Shown: positions 1 to 13,175, counted from the first letter of the stretch. The stretch is DNA of 64,000 nucleotides from Anagrus nilaparvatae (GCA_022575985.1 JAKSXM010000014.1:17670001-17734000), one strand, 5' to 3'. Notes: generated by a model from the sequence alone, not told the origin. A program made the numbers and translations.

Positions 1-427
1 TAAACTACGTAATCCTAAAAATCAATTATTACTTATTTAAAATAATAATATTGAAAAGAAAGAAAATAAAGGAAAAAATGTAAAAAATTCTGAGTTTTTA
101 CTTTAAAAAAATAATATTAATTATATTAATTTTAAAATTAATAATATTAATTTTTACAAATAATTTAATACCTTCAATTTAAATAACCAAGTTAAAATTA
201 CGTCGGGTCATTTAATGAAAGGATATAAACTTAAAACTTTGTTTGAAATAGTATAAAAGAATAGAATTTCGCAGTATGTAATAAAAATTATACTTTTTAA
301 CGCAAAAGAAAAAATTCAATCTAAACTTGTTATAAACGATGTGCACAAATACATTTGTAACAAAAGGTCATATAGAATGAGAAGAATTTCAGTAGGTAAA
401 TCCGTATTTGGTCAGACGGTTACTATA
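1..427. other. AT-rich DNA, no gene seen
   Basis: Very A+T-rich sequence with many short homopolymers. No reading frame with recognisable content and no structured repeat up to the start of the inverted-repeat element at 428. The short frame at 341-526 runs into that element and looks fortuitous. Confidence 0.6.
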
Positions 428-1364
428 TATATGTTACACCCCAAACGCGTGATTAAACAATTAATAAATTATTTACTTTTTGACCAGTTTGTGAAATGGG
501 CTACGAGCTTAATGAGATGTAGATAAAAATTAATTTAATTTTTGTTACTTTCAATTATTATTTTAATTTAATTTAATTAATTGTATTTTCTAAATTAATT
601 ATAGTAACCAAAGCTTATATTAAATCTGATATTGCGAGTTGAGTTTCAGGAACTAAAATTTGATATTTAAACCTAAACCTTTTAGCAAAAAATACTTAAG
701 GTTTGATCTAAAAATTTCTATATTATAAGATACTTGTTTTTTTCATTTTTAGAAGAATTAATTGCAAAACAATTCTTAAGCATACACAACAAGGAGAGTT
801 AGCTTCCTTTGGAATATCAAATTACACTAAATGGTTATAAGTGAGTTTAATATGTTAAACAACATGTTGAACTCTATCTGTTCATGCTCATGGGCCCTCT
901 GTGTCTAGAAACATATTAGAAAGTTAAAATAGCGAAAAAATAAAAGAAATTAAAACTCTGTAAAATGAAAAAATTATTATTTTTTTTGCATTTATTTTTG
1001 AAAAAACACATTCTCCCGATTTGAATACTTTACCATCCAAACCATAAACACTACAAAAATATAAAAAATATTTAATATACTGAATTTTTAATAAAAATTA
1101 TTTTTCAATCAGTAATTAAATTATGAATTAGTACTTATGAAATATTCATATTAGTAATATAGCAATTAATTTAAAATATTTGAAATAAATTAACATTTAA
1201 TATGTTTCTTCCTATAAAAAAACCTTTGAACAATTTTATATAAAAAATTAATTATTTTTGATCAATTCACCCAATGGTCAATTTATTTGAACAATTCATG
1301 GATCGGTTAAGCTCATTGTCCATTTCACGAATTGGTTCATTACGCGTTTAGGGTGTAACATATA
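428..1364. mobile_element. Decayed element with long imperfect terminal inverted repeats
   Basis: The left end, TATATGTTACACCCC followed by AAACGCGT, recurs as its reverse complement at 1342-1364 (ACGCGT, then GGGTGTAACATATA). The match continues inward through a motif of the type GTGAAATGG...GAGCTTAA (about 490-520 and 1300-1330), giving arms of roughly 100 bp with several mismatches. The centre is AT-rich and shows no coding capacity. This is the form of a non-autonomous DNA transposon (MITE-like). No target-site duplication could be fixed because the flanks are alternating TA. The superfamily is unknown. Confidence 0.5.
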
Positions 1365-3114
1365 CAAAGAACATAAACTTAAACATATATCTATTTAAAC
1401 TTTTCTGTTTTCTTTTACTTTTCTAATCTTTTATGAAAAAAACTTGTAGTATAAAAGAAAAATAAACATTTTTAATATAAATAAAAGATATATATATATG
1501 TATATATAATAGAACATGATTTATATTAATTAATTTACTCAAAATACAGGTACAACTTTATTTTAATTAGAACGTTTCATGTTTTTGAAAAATAAAAATT
1601 ATCGATTGTTTTGGTATATACCAGGACAACAAAAATGTATAATTTTTAGGATCATAAATATTGATGAATAAATGATCTATATACCTATATATACATATAG
1701 GTATATGAATTTTTATGCAGTATGTATATTTTATGACTGAATTTATATACAGAGAAAGAGAAAGAGAGACTCGTGAAAAATTTCCGGTATTTTTAAATAA
1801 AGTAATTAATCACTTTCACAGTACTCATATTTTATACAACGTATATATATGCAAGTAATGAAAATAAAAATATTTTTTTTTATTATGTGTGAAGAGGAAG
1901 ATAAGAGGGGAATTCATCAAACTGGATTTTATTTTTTTTTTAATGTCTATAGGAGGGAGTTGGGGTAAAACGGAATAACGAGGTCAAAAGTTTTTTTATG
2001 ATATGTATTTACTTAAAGTATGCAGGTACTTAAATTTGTTTGTATTTATTTTGCAAGAAACACCACAGCTATTTAAATCATAAAATTCAATTTTAAGACG
2101 TAAAAGTGTTTGAAAGCTTTCAACACGAAACATTTATTTATCGAGAATATAAATATTTTTCATTCATAGTTGAGAAATACTGATACTTTTATCACGCAAA
2201 GGTTGTACCTCCTGAATTAAAAAACAAAGTCGTACTATTTTACTCGTATCCTTATTTGAAGTATATAGGTATTTTAAAACTACGAGGGCCTTGTAGTAAG
2301 TATGTATATAGTCTTAGATCACAAGTTTTTCATATATATGTAACAAAAATCTCAAAGGAAAAAGAATCATTAATCAGTTTTATTAATTAGGAAGCAAATG
2401 TAACGTGTGGTATAAAACCAGTTCTACAGAAAAAACAAATAATCATGCATAAAGTCGGAAAAAGAACACTCATTGTATTTTCTAAATGCAAAACTTAATT
2501 CACTTTCTTTTAAAAGAATACCTTTTTATATAATTTGCACTAATTATGATAAAAACGCGCTCAAATAATTACACCGAAAAGAAAAATTTTGTTGTAGCAA
2601 TTCCGAACAAATTTTTTTTTATTAATTTAAACAATCACAAATGTCAAATAAAGAAATATTTTAGTTTGCGGGAACCGGATTTTTTTTTCAGTTAATGTAA
2701 ATTTTAAAAAATTGATATTTTATATGTTGTCTATCATATTAAGCCAAACCTATAACTACGCTGATAACAAAATTCTCTAACGACAAACTGAATCCTGGTA
2801 GTTCCTTATCTTGATATATAATGAATCTGTCTGTTCCTCGATTTCAGCCTTTTTTAAGCTTCCTACCTTTTATGGATGGGCACTCTATGTTTATACACTT
2901 GAAAGCACGGTTATATTTTTTTCTTACCAAATTACTCATATATGAACCGTAGAAAACTTTAAATATGATGGCTCTAACTATAAAAAAAAACTATAAAATT
3001 TTAAAACGCCGTTTTCTCCAAGTGTATGCCATATTTTACTTAATATATCTTGTTCAGTGATGTGTTTTGATGAAAAAATAAGCTACCCAGTGCTTGAGAA
3101 AATTTGATGGCTTC
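1365..3114. other. AT-rich intergenic DNA
   Basis: No gene recognised. It holds short TA-rich runs around 1485-1510 and 1680-1705 and a short GA-rich run near 1752-1770. Around 2667-2693 is a motif (TTTGCGGGAACCGGATTTTT followed by T-run and CAGT) that recurs near 27192 and 38446, so a transposon end may lie here. Confidence 0.5.
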
Positions 3115-3230
3115 GATACAAAATTTGACCACCCCCTTAAATGGGACATATTTGACCACCCCCCTTAATTTTCAAATTCCGAAGTACCCCCTCCCTATAA
3201 ACATGTTCCATGTTAAAAAATAACTGAATA
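3115..3230 (+). repeat. Partial copy of a dispersed repeat (TTTGACCACCCC / AACATGTTCCATG)
   Basis: This segment contains TTTGACCACCCC twice, then TTAATTTTCAAATT, then AGTACCCCCTCCCTATAAAC and ATGTTCCATGTTAA. The same ordered blocks occur at 21980-22080 and, more diverged, at 61229-61300. It is a 3' portion of the repeat best seen at 21628-22080. Non-coding. Confidence 0.6.
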
Positions 3231-3324
3231 CGACCCTTATAACGTGACTGGGTAGGCATTACAGCAAAATAGAATAAAATTTTAAAAAAAGAATAAAAAT
3301 AAATAAATTGTATAAATAAAGATA

Positions 3325-6060
3325 TAAACTAATTATGTTGCCTTAATCCAGGAATATGTTCGACATATATGTCTCTTGACCAGCGAATCGTATCGCTTAT
3401 CATCAGGCTTCTCATGATCTACGCATATCGCTGGTTGATGTTGAGGAGTCTGATGATCCACTCGTTTCACCAGTCCCATCCACCATGAGAGCCAACGACA
3501 AAGGTATCTACTTCAACCATGTAACCTTTTCCTCTGAGACTCTCGGCTAGGATATGGTAATGATCAACTTTACGTTGTCTAGTTTCATCGAATGCGAACA
3601 TGCGGTTCTCAAAAGGAACACTGATCATGCTCTTACGCTTGACATCGTCATGTACGATAATGTGAGGACGGAGTAAGGCCAAATCACCGACTTCTCCCGG
3701 TACAGTCCGGTTTACGGTTACTGTCCCACGAGATAAGACGGTCCTGTATATTGTTGTGCCGTCCTTGGATCGCATCTGAAAGTACTCCACAGTGCCTGAT
3801 CACATGGGGAAAAGTCTTTTGCGGGTAGCCGCATTTACGACAGCGTTTTTCACCTTGCCTTTCCCAATATCTGACCGCATTTAGTGGTAGACAATTGAGT
3901 CTAGCTCGATGAGCAAAGCGCCAGTGTCGCAGAAGCGAGTGAAATTTCCAGATCGCAAATAGTAATTTGAAAACTTGTACTTACTTGTTATTTCAAAAAC
4001 TTTGCCCTAGTCCTTTTTAGCAAGCAGCGATCTTAAATAATGACCGGTAAGAGCTGCTCGTACCCTACATATTATCTGTGATCTGGAATATGGAAGCACA
4101 ACTACTGTCCTGTCTCCTGTCGTGTTGCATTCTAATGAGTATTCGTGACGGCGCTATACTCCAGTGCCATTTTAATCCAAGTCAAGTAATTTGCCTACGG
4201 GTAAACTTGGGTCAGAATAAATCTGTCTGGGTTCCTACCATCATTTCATCATCAAGGCTGCCCGACAGAAATCTTGTGCAATCTACCTCAGAAGCTGCTT
4301 TTTTCATCCTTATAGAGATAGCCTCTCTGAATGACGACATGGCCAATTTACTGACAGTCGCATCTTTGCAGGCTAAAATTTTGAATCAATGTGCGACGGT
4401 TAGCAAATCAACCAAGCAAAAGAGGAAGTAGACCTCCTCCACCTCTGTTCGGGAGAAAGACGACCTCCGCACTAGCTCTCTGAGGAAGGTTCAACCAATT
4501 TTTCGCCATCTTTTTAATTGCTTTATCGGTTTCTTTAATAGGTTTTTTCTCCACGTTGGTAACCCGAGAAAAAATCTAAAAAGTAAAATGTAATGCCTAC
4601 CCAGTAATATAAAAGTTGACACAGCGTCTAACTTCTGCCAAGGTGCCAAAAAAGAGTCATTGATTTTAGCAAGGTCCTGCCTGAACATCCTCGATGGATG
4701 ACACAGGAGTTTGACGCACTTCATACCTAGTAGGGATTCCTAAGTATTGGTATGGGTTGCTTGATTTTAAGGTGGTAGATACAATTGGAACTTTTTCAAA
4801 ATCGATTTTTTATTTTTTTGTTTTTTTGGGTTCGAAAACATCTTAAGAATATGGGAAAAAAATTTATAATGATATCTTGAATAATAAGGAAGTTATAGAA
4901 GATTAAGCGAGACACCGCTATAGAAGTTATACGTTTCACCAAAACTTTAAACACGTTTTTCTCGAAACAACGTTTTTCGAATTGGCGTACACGATAACTC
5001 AAAAAATAATTAAGATATCTTCCTAATTTTTTGGCTACATTTTTAAAATATAATTATCTTCTAGATTGATATGGAATGATTTTTCGAAAAAATGTCCCAA
5101 TTTTTTTTTCTCAAAAAAACATGTGAAAAAAATTGAATATTTTTCACAATTTTCCATTTTCCGAAATCTGAATCCATCAATCTAGAAGAAAATTGTTTCA
5201 CAAGCATAAAAAATTTTTTTTGTTATGTTTTAAAACAAGTTGGAGGCTGCAATCGTGTACGCCATGAAAAGTGAGGCCTATCTTTGAGCACCTGTACTCG
5301 GCGCCATTTTGGAAAAATAAAAAAAAAATTTTTTAAAAATGTTTAGCAACTCATAATCTAATAAAGTGCCAATTTTGAAAAAATTATCTCAATTATTTCT
5401 ACCCGAAAAGCTATCCACAAAAAGTCATGTTTTTTTTTCTCCAATTGTATCTACCACCTTAACGTCTGGATACACTGTCCTACGATAGTAAATACCGTTG
5501 GTAGTACTGCATTGTCCCCACGACCTATTAGGTGTAGAGATGCACATTTTTGAGGGTTGAAATATTCTTCTGCTGCTTTAAGAAGCGTTCGCATCCCTTC
5601 GACCGAGTAAGCCAAGAAAGCCATATCATCAGCAGAAGTTAAATTATTAATTATTTGATTAGCGAATTTGTATCCTTGACCTGTTCTTTGGACAGACCTA
5701 AGAACAGGTTCAAGTGTTAGATTGGATATTATGGGACTCAACGGACATCCCTGTCTCACCCCCGAAATAATGCGAATTGGATCAGTGTACCCCGCGGTAG
5801 TTCTTAATTGTGATGTCAAGTTATCGTAAAGTGACTTTATAATCCGTTTGGTTTTGTCTAAAAGTCATGACAACCTCCTTCTTGCTTTTTTTCGCATCGA
5901 GAATGGCCTCCTGCATCATGAAGATGTGTTCGTAGCAACTTTCGTAATTCAAAAAGCACTTCTGCGATGCGTTCAGCCAACCATTAGCTACTGTTCATAT
6001 TGTAATCCGGTCAGTCATAATGGCAGCGTAAAGCTTTGGGATGGTGTCTTCCATGTCAAT
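3325..6060 (-). pseudogene. R2-like non-LTR retrotransposon, 5'-truncated and frame-broken
   Basis: Minus-strand pieces, in order, give the layout of an R2-type LINE. Around 6000-5870 is an RT N-terminal block (LYAAIMTD, then CYEHIFMMQEAILDAKKSKK). At 5819-5470 lies GVRQGCPLSPIISNL followed by SADDMAF at the place of the catalytic FADD/YADD. A 688-bp insertion follows, then a YLGIP block, the thumb block SFLAPWQKLDA (around 4640) and LNLPQRASAEVVFLP (around 4480). Near 3800-3840 is a zinc knuckle C-x2-C-x8-H-x4-C. At 3790-3467 is the restriction-like endonuclease region (RPHIIV, ISVPFENR, VDHYHILAESL, FVVGS). The expected PD is PH here and the first RT residue of ADD is Ser, so it is dead. 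Frames change between blocks, including right after the knuckle. No 28S rDNA flanks it. Family identity is firm; the ends are approximate. Confidence 0.82.
4771..5458. mobile_element. 688-bp MITE with 20-bp TIRs and TTAA target duplication
   Basis: The left end GGTGGTAGATACAATTGGA and the right end (TCCAATTGTATCTACCACC) are exact inverted repeats. TTAA stands immediately outside both ends (4767-4770 and 5459-5462). TTAA duplication is the hallmark of piggyBac and Kolobok superfamilies. There is no transposase frame inside; the interior is AT-rich with poly-T/poly-A blocks. It sits inside the reverse-transcriptase frame of the R2-like element and was therefore inserted later. Which superfamily mobilised it cannot be decided from ends alone. 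Confidence 0.85.
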
Positions 6061-8289
6061 CGGTCTTCAGTTTCTTAAGTCTTGTGTTTCATCTTTTTGT
6101 TTCACCATAAACTACAATATTTATAAATTATATAAATGGACGGTGTTGAAAGTTTACCAAATTGAGGGAACATTCTCGAGTTGCATTAATAATACGCTCA
6201 AAATGTCGCTACCGTCCGTGTTGCAACCGTCCGAATAAATAAAAAGCCCATAAGAATAACACGTAGAATTTATTTTTATATTTTTAGCAATACCACTAAA
6301 AATTTTAGATATTTGGACCGTGATAAACTTAAAAATACAAAAAAATTAAAACAAAAAAAGTTAATTAAAATCAATTAATGTTGTGCCGTAAACAATAAAA
6401 AAAAATATACAGTTCATGTAGAAATCACCCATTTTTATATAATTTTGGAATTTTTTTTATATGTCCACTTGAGTAGATAAATCGTTAGAATTTGGGTTTA
6501 AAAAACTCATGAGTGTATTTACATATAAATATGCAAATTCCCTATATCGATAAATCACCCTGTTAAGAATATATTGCAGTAAATTTACTTTTCCTATCAT
6601 AAATTTAGGTAAAAAATCGTAAATGCACTATAGTATGCTTTAAATAACAAAGCAGTATACGGTTTTTTAATTCTCCACCTTTCTTCTAATTTATTTATAG
6701 CTATTCTTATACAACTAATTTTATAATTATTTTTTTTGTTTACTGTGTACACAGATAATTATTTCTAGATATAATGATAGACACGTTTATAAAAATAAAA
6801 AAAAATTATGTATACAAAAAACTGTTTATGACATATAAAAATTCAACAACTGACATTGCATTTTTCTTTTGTTAAATATTATAAATTAAACTAAGTCTTG
6901 CGAAAGTAGATAAATACATAAATGAAGTTAACTTCGTAAGTTAAAATATTATGAAATATTTTATCCGCTATAGCTACATTTTTTATGTACTTATTTTCTG
7001 TAAAATGTTTTACATAAAATTGAATACTTTAATAAACTCTTTTAGATAAAATTAAGTTGTTTCTTTTTAAATCATATTTATACTAAATAATAATTTTTTA
7101 TACATAAAATGCATAATATTTTTTTAACTTTGAAGAATAGACTTTAACTTTTTTAACTTAGATGAATTAACTACTAAAAGAGAATTTGCACAACTATTTT
7201 ATCTAATTTATAATATTTTTTATGTAACTTTATTATTAATATTACAATTTTTACTTCAATTTAGTAAGAGTATAAAAAAATGAATTTAAAACGTTGTGAG
7301 ACTGTAGTTAATACATTTATGAGAAACATAAAACTGTAAACCCGAGATCATAAAAAAAAAGATAATTTAATTTTTTACTTTTCATCTTATACTTATATAA
7401 AATTTTAAAAATGTCACCATTCTAAAAAAAAATACTGTAAATGAAAACCCGGCGAATCCGGGGGAAACGGATTGCAATAGCGTATACTTGGGTAATATAA
7501 ACTTTTTCTTCGTTAGGAGGGAAGAAAAAACGTTTTTTCCAGATATGTGGTGGCCGAGAAATAAGTATCTTCTAGCCACTGATAAAAAAAATATTTTATT
7601 TAAATATTTTTGACAAATTTCATCATTTAAATAATTTGCTTAAAATATAAATAATAAGATATCTCTATGACCTTGGATTCGCACTGAGTTTAGGGTGCTC
7701 ATGTCAAAACGTGATGCTACCAGCAGACGTTATCGTAGGAAAAGGTCACAAAAACTTTTAATAAATAAATATTTAGCCCTATCGAATTCAGCTGAAGAAA
7801 AATTTAAAATTGCACGTTGTGCTTACATGAATAACTGTATATTAAATACATTAGGCTCTATCGGCTCTATCAAAAACTTTTAGAAGGAAATGCAAATTTT
7901 AGACTTGATGACTAAAGTAAATGATGTACTTCATGGATTTTTTTACTTAAAGAGCTTAATTACTATTTTTCTAGCATTTCATTTTCTCCTTCAAAAGATC
8001 TATTTACATCTTTTAATTAATCTCATCTGCTCCCTCAGAGGACTTTCTTTTTTCAAAAAACGTATTAAAACATACTTTTCAAATTAAAATTGTTAATAAT
8101 TACTTTACGGCAAAGTTATATTTAATACTAACACATATCTTTCTGATTTTTTATTTGCATTTTACAGAAATTTTTTAAAAATATTAATTTTTATCGAAAT
8201 TTTCTGATGCTCGAAAATTGATTTTTTTAAGATTTTAAATTTTTAGGAGGCCTAATTATCTCAAAAACGAAGCACTTATGATAAAAACA
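6061..8289. other. AT-rich intergenic DNA
   Basis: No recognisable gene. A 62-codon frame at 7695-7883 (plus) has a basic N-terminal part (SRRYRRKRSQK) but no family I recognise, a GTG beginning and no splice or promoter support, so it is not called. A slightly GC-richer patch at 7440-7580 shows no coding signal I can name. Confidence 0.5.
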
Positions 8290-10115
8290 TATTTATTTAT
8301 TTTATTTTATTTTATTTACGCCCGAAGGCAATTACAATAATATACAACTAGATGTTTTTGTTGTTTAAAAAAATATAAAGTTTTGTATTTAATAATATAA
8401 TTATAATATAATTATAAATTATAATTATAAATTTAATAATATAATTAATAATATAATTATACAATTTTTTTTTAAATCTATCAAAATGTGCAATAAGTAA
8501 AATAATAAATTATAATAAATTTCAAATACATTTCTAAAATAAAGTTTTTAATAAATCTTAAAATAAATTGAATATTCACAAGGGAAAGTTAAAGTAGTAT
8601 TTAAAATTTTTTAAATATTTTTTTTAAATGAAATGCTAGAGTATCAATTTGATGACCCAATTTTAATAAGCTTGAAAATTTATTAAGATTTTCATTATAA
8701 ACACTCTCTATTAAGATAATTTGATATTAAATTTTTTAATGAGAATTTTCTAAGCAGCCTAAAGTTGTAAGAGGATTGTTCATTGATAGATATTTTATAT
8801 TATTATCTAATATTTTTTGCATCAAAATTATATCATTTGCGTTCATACTAGATTCAATTGTTGAGACATTGAATTTTAAAGCGTTTTCAGAGTAGCTATG
8901 TCAGTAACATTCATAGGTGATCCAAATTTAAAAGCTAAAAATCTAATAAATTTATGATTGACTTTTTCAAGTCTATCTATATAATTTTTATAAACTGGCC
9001 TCCAGATACTAGACCCATACATAATTTGAGATTTTACTAAACTATAATATAAAGTTTTTATAGTTACTTCATTAAATATAGTAGAATGTCTTCTGATAAA
9101 ACACCAAGATCTATTAGCATTTGCAATTGTAAAAGTAATATGATCATTGAAGGTAAGTTTGGAGTCCATAATAACACCAAGGTCTTTAATCAGAGCTACT
9201 CTCTCGCAAGACTGTTTCATTAAGATAGTTGTTAAAATCAATGAAATTTTTAGAGCTATTAAAAGAAATGATAAAGCATTTTTTGACATTAACGCCAAGT
9301 CTATTCAAACTTTACCACTTAAATAGTCTCAACAAATCATCATGTAAAAGCTTATGTTCATTTACACACATTATTTTTCTGAATAATTTTACATCATCGG
9401 CAAAAAGTAGTATCTCAGATGAATTTACTGTATTAATAATGTCATTAATGATTATTAAGAAAAGTAATGGTCCAAGGTGCGATCCCTGTGGAATCCCATA
9501 CTTAGCTTCATTAGAACTGAATTTACATCATTAATGTCAACAATTAAAAATCTGTCTTTAAGATGGTTACCAATCCATTTTATAAAGATATCAGGAAAAC
9601 CATAATATTTTAATTTAAAAATCAAAATATCAGGATCAACCAGATCAAAGGCCTTTTTGAAATCTAAGTATTTAGAATAAACTTGTGATTTATTTTCAAA
9701 ACATGAATAGATGTAATTGGTGTATATAGCTAAATTCGTTATTGTAGATCTATTGCTCATAAAACCATGTTGCTTGTCTGATATAACATTAGGCAAGATG
9801 GTTTTAATTTTTAATGACATAATATTATCACGAATCTTAGGTATTGCACTAATTAATGCAACAGGCCTATAATTCTCAATATTTTTAATAGACCCACTTT
9901 TATGAATAGGATTAATATGAACTGACTTGTAGGGGTGAAGATGGGGTGAAGACTATCAGATTGTAAAGATAAATTAAAGAGAATGAACAATGGTTTTAGC
10001 AACGATAGGCAGCAATTTTTAATAAAAATGGAGGGTATCCCATCTGGACCTGGTTTGGAAGAAGGTTTTAGCTTTTTAATGCTATTTTCAATTTCCTCTA
10101 TTGTAATGTGAAAAA
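8290..10115 (-). pseudogene. Jockey/CR1-type LINE, 3' half with reverse transcriptase, broken
   Basis: Reading the minus strand from 10115 downward: KLKPSSKPGPDGIPSIFI (RT block 1), then 9820-9455 with QHGFMSNRSTITNL and YLDFKKAFDLVDPDIL, then IPQGSHLGPLLF and LFADDVKLFR (catalytic FADD, about 9390-9410), reached only after a frame change near 9480. At 9298-8876 is the C-terminal connection region (KDLGVIMDSKLTFNDHI, YGSSIWRP, FIRFLAF). The 3' end has TGTAATTGCCTTCGGGCGTA followed by an A-rich TAAAA-type tail at 8295-8320, which fixes the orientation. Stops and frameshifts make it inactive. No N-terminal endonuclease is present, so it is 5'-truncated. Assignment to Jockey rather than CR1 is by overall resemblance only. 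Confidence 0.8.
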
Positions 10116-10331
10116 CATATAATTTGAAAAAAGTTTTTTTTTCACCCAGGCAAACCGCAAAAACTTTTTTTTTTTATTTTAGGCCACTTTCAGTTTCAAT
10201 TCTAGCGATTTGAATTTTTTAAATTGACTGGAAGTCAAGTTCGCCATAATTATTTTTGCTCAAATTTTCTCAGAATGTTGGCCTATGTGTCAGCTTGTCC
10301 TAAAAAAATGAGACATTCAAATGAGCGCACA

Positions 10332-10559
10332 CAATCATTATTTTAGTCTGCTTTATCAGCCAAAATTAAGTAAAACAGGGAGGAGTAAAAAATTTTTTTT
10401 CCCAATTAATGTATAAATTAATTTTTGATATTTTTAGGGTAATTTTACTGATGAAAAACTGCATTGTTATCGATACTACGTTAATTGGGAAAAAAAAATT
10501 TTTTGTTGCCCCCTGTTTTAGCTAATTTTGGCTGATAAAGCAGACAAAAATAATGATTG
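10332..10559. repeat. Small foldback repeat, 77-bp arms
   Basis: Positions 10332-10408 (CAATCATTATTTTAGTCTGC ... CCCAATTA) and 10482-10559 are reverse complements with a few mismatches and one T-run length difference, separated by about 73 bp. The arms share TTTATCAGCCAAAATTA and an oligo-T/oligo-A block. It could form a stable hairpin, and the size fits a foldback MITE. No coding content and no clear target duplication. Confidence 0.65.
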
Positions 10560-13175
10560 CATTTCTTACTTCGTGCTACCCTTTATTTACTTTTCTGTTT
10601 ATTTTTATTTTGAACCTTTCCTTTCTAAAAATTACCAGTTTCCTACCTTTTTTATAAATACAATATTTTTTTAAAACTTATCATTTTTTTTTTAAGCTCT
10701 TTAACTTTTTGAAATTGTGTATAGAATAATATGTAAGTTCATGGTATAATATATGGCAAAAGTACATGTAAAGATTGGACACGTCTACTATATCAAACTA
10801 TCTTGTAAATACGTGACTTGTTTTGTCTGAAAAATATACGCTATTACTTATACTTTATTACTTTTTACTGATAACGGTAACATTTACTATATGCTACTGA
10901 TACCAAAAGATAAGAGGAATCTTCATTTTTTTATTACGGTTAATTTTAGTATTTTTTAAAAAGTTATGTCAAGTATTTAGATTCATAAATTCGTAAAACG
11001 TCTAGATTCAAAAAAAAATATTCATGCCAATAAATAAATTTTACAATCCTTGTATGAGAGAAAATTTTATTGGATAGTAACTGCTGCATATAATATGCAT
11101 TATTCATTTTCTTCCTACAAATATAAAACACGACTATACACTTTAAAATTTCGTAATATTCTAATAATGCAAAGTATTTGTTAATTAGCAAGTTACTTAA
11201 TGAAAATTAAAATTTTGGTTTACATTTTCTAGTATTATATATGAAAGAAAAAAAAAACATAAAACTTTTTACTTTCAGAATTTTTCATTAATTAAAAAGC
11301 TTGAGCTTTTAAAGTAAAAAAAAAAGGATTTAATGGAGGTACCTAATATTCATACTAATTATCTGGTATTTTACATTTAACTGTTTATTAAATTTTCCAT
11401 CTCGTTTATCATAAAAAAGATAGAAAAAAAATTTATTTTTTAGAATAAATATCAGTGTAAAAAATTATATGTATGAAAAATTTTGTATAATTTTATTAAA
11501 TTTTTTTTTTTTTTTATTTTGATATAGATTTACATATTATTTGCTAAATTTTATTTAAGCGAATAAATTTTGTTATATGGGTTAATATTTCTAATATGCA
11601 CAAACCATGAAATAATACATTTATAAAATTATTGGATTTAAAAAAAAAATGTTGATACAAAATTGATCAAATTTCTTCCCACCAATTCGTGTATTAATAA
11701 TTTTTATATTTAATTATATTTATTACTATATATAATCAATATTTTTAAAGAATAAATTAAATTAAAAAAAATTCAAGAAGTAAATTAAATTTCACTAACA
11801 CATGGAGAATTGACAGAGTACTTTCGAGACCTACTCTAATGAGGGGTTTAAAGGACAAGAGCTTTTTTGTATTTATTATGAAAACTACAGAACTGGGTAA
11901 TCTAAAAATTATAGGGTACCGTGTAAGATTTCTGGCTCTAAAATTGGTCTGTACAAGCCTTGCACACTTCAGGGATATAAACCCATATAAAATTCCTGCA
12001 TATTTTTAAAATTATAAGATAAAGCTAAAAATTATATATTCAATTTTTATGGACTAAATGTTACGTATATTGTATAATACATTATATACAGTAAACGTTA
12101 AATTTCAAAAGCAATTTTTTTCTTTTCTTTTTTAAATCGGAATCGACCAAGTGAACGAGAGCTTCTAGTTTTCTCACATGCATAATTTTTTTTATCCTAG
12201 TACCTCCCACAATTCATTCTATTGTTGGCCCGGTTTTATCACGCTAAAATTCAAACCGTTATACTGTATATTTTATACGACTATATATATATATATATAT
12301 TCTTTTTTATATTTAACCAAAAAAAGGTAGATATTCAAGCAGATTTTGTTCGTTTAAAATTTATGTATATGTAAAGTCACTAAACCTTATATGTTATGTA
12401 CCTGTGTAGCTATATGTAAATTTATATTCAACAAAAAATTATAATAAATTAGAAGAAAGTAAATTAGGTAAAAAATGTACCATTAATCAAAATGTCTCCA
12501 TTCACAAAAAATTGTAAATTTTGAGCAACGTCTAAAAAAGTTAAAAATTTTTTACGTACTCTTTATTAATTTTTCAAATTGAATTGACAAAACCTTGAAA
12601 TAATCTATTAAATTTGGTTTCGAAGGAATATAGAATATTTTTTATAAATAAAGGATTTCACTACAACTAGTCCCTAGTCGAACTGAAGGCTCGCAAAAAT
12701 CGGCCCAAAGTATTTTTTACCGATACTGCAATTAAAAATAAGTGCTCTTAGCCAACTTGAGTTTTTTAGGTTCAACAAAATCCTTGATTTTTGGCAGCTA
12801 CTTTAGGGTTTTTGGTCTACTTTGGTAACTTGACTCAAAATATTATTATTTTTAATGCCAAATACTTATTACTTATACTCCCCCCTTGATTTTCATAAAA
12901 CGTGATTTATAGCTTTTTTTACGGTCTAAACATTGAGATATCTCAGGGTAAAGGAGAACTCCTTTTTTTCATGCTCAAGGTAACTTTGCCTAAGACTACT
13001 TTTCAGCATGCCGTCGGGCAAATAGTATCTTTTACGGTGTGTCACTTGCGATTGACATTTGTGTAAAATAAATCGTGTTTTATGCTTATATTACCATACT
13101 ATTTTAACATTTGAATTAAAATCTAAAATTATCTTTTAAATGGTCTTTTTTATGTTTTTCTTTTATTTTTTCATA
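10560..13175. other. AT-rich intergenic DNA
   Basis: No gene recognised on either strand. It contains a TA run at about 12281-12300. At 12690-12990 is moderately GC-richer sequence with phrases such as TTAGGGTTTTTGG, which resembles the dispersed units described at 17500-17960. The rest is homopolymer-rich. Confidence 0.5.

Noticed and set aside
341..526. 61-codon frame near the window start
   Set aside because: It overlaps the terminal repeat of an inverted-repeat element, and no family or regulatory support was seen.
3325..6060. rDNA-associated R2 locus
   Set aside because: No 28S-like sequence is seen on either flank.
7695..7883. Basic 62-codon frame
   Set aside because: No family, GTG start, no splice or promoter evidence; recorded only as part of the intergenic entry.
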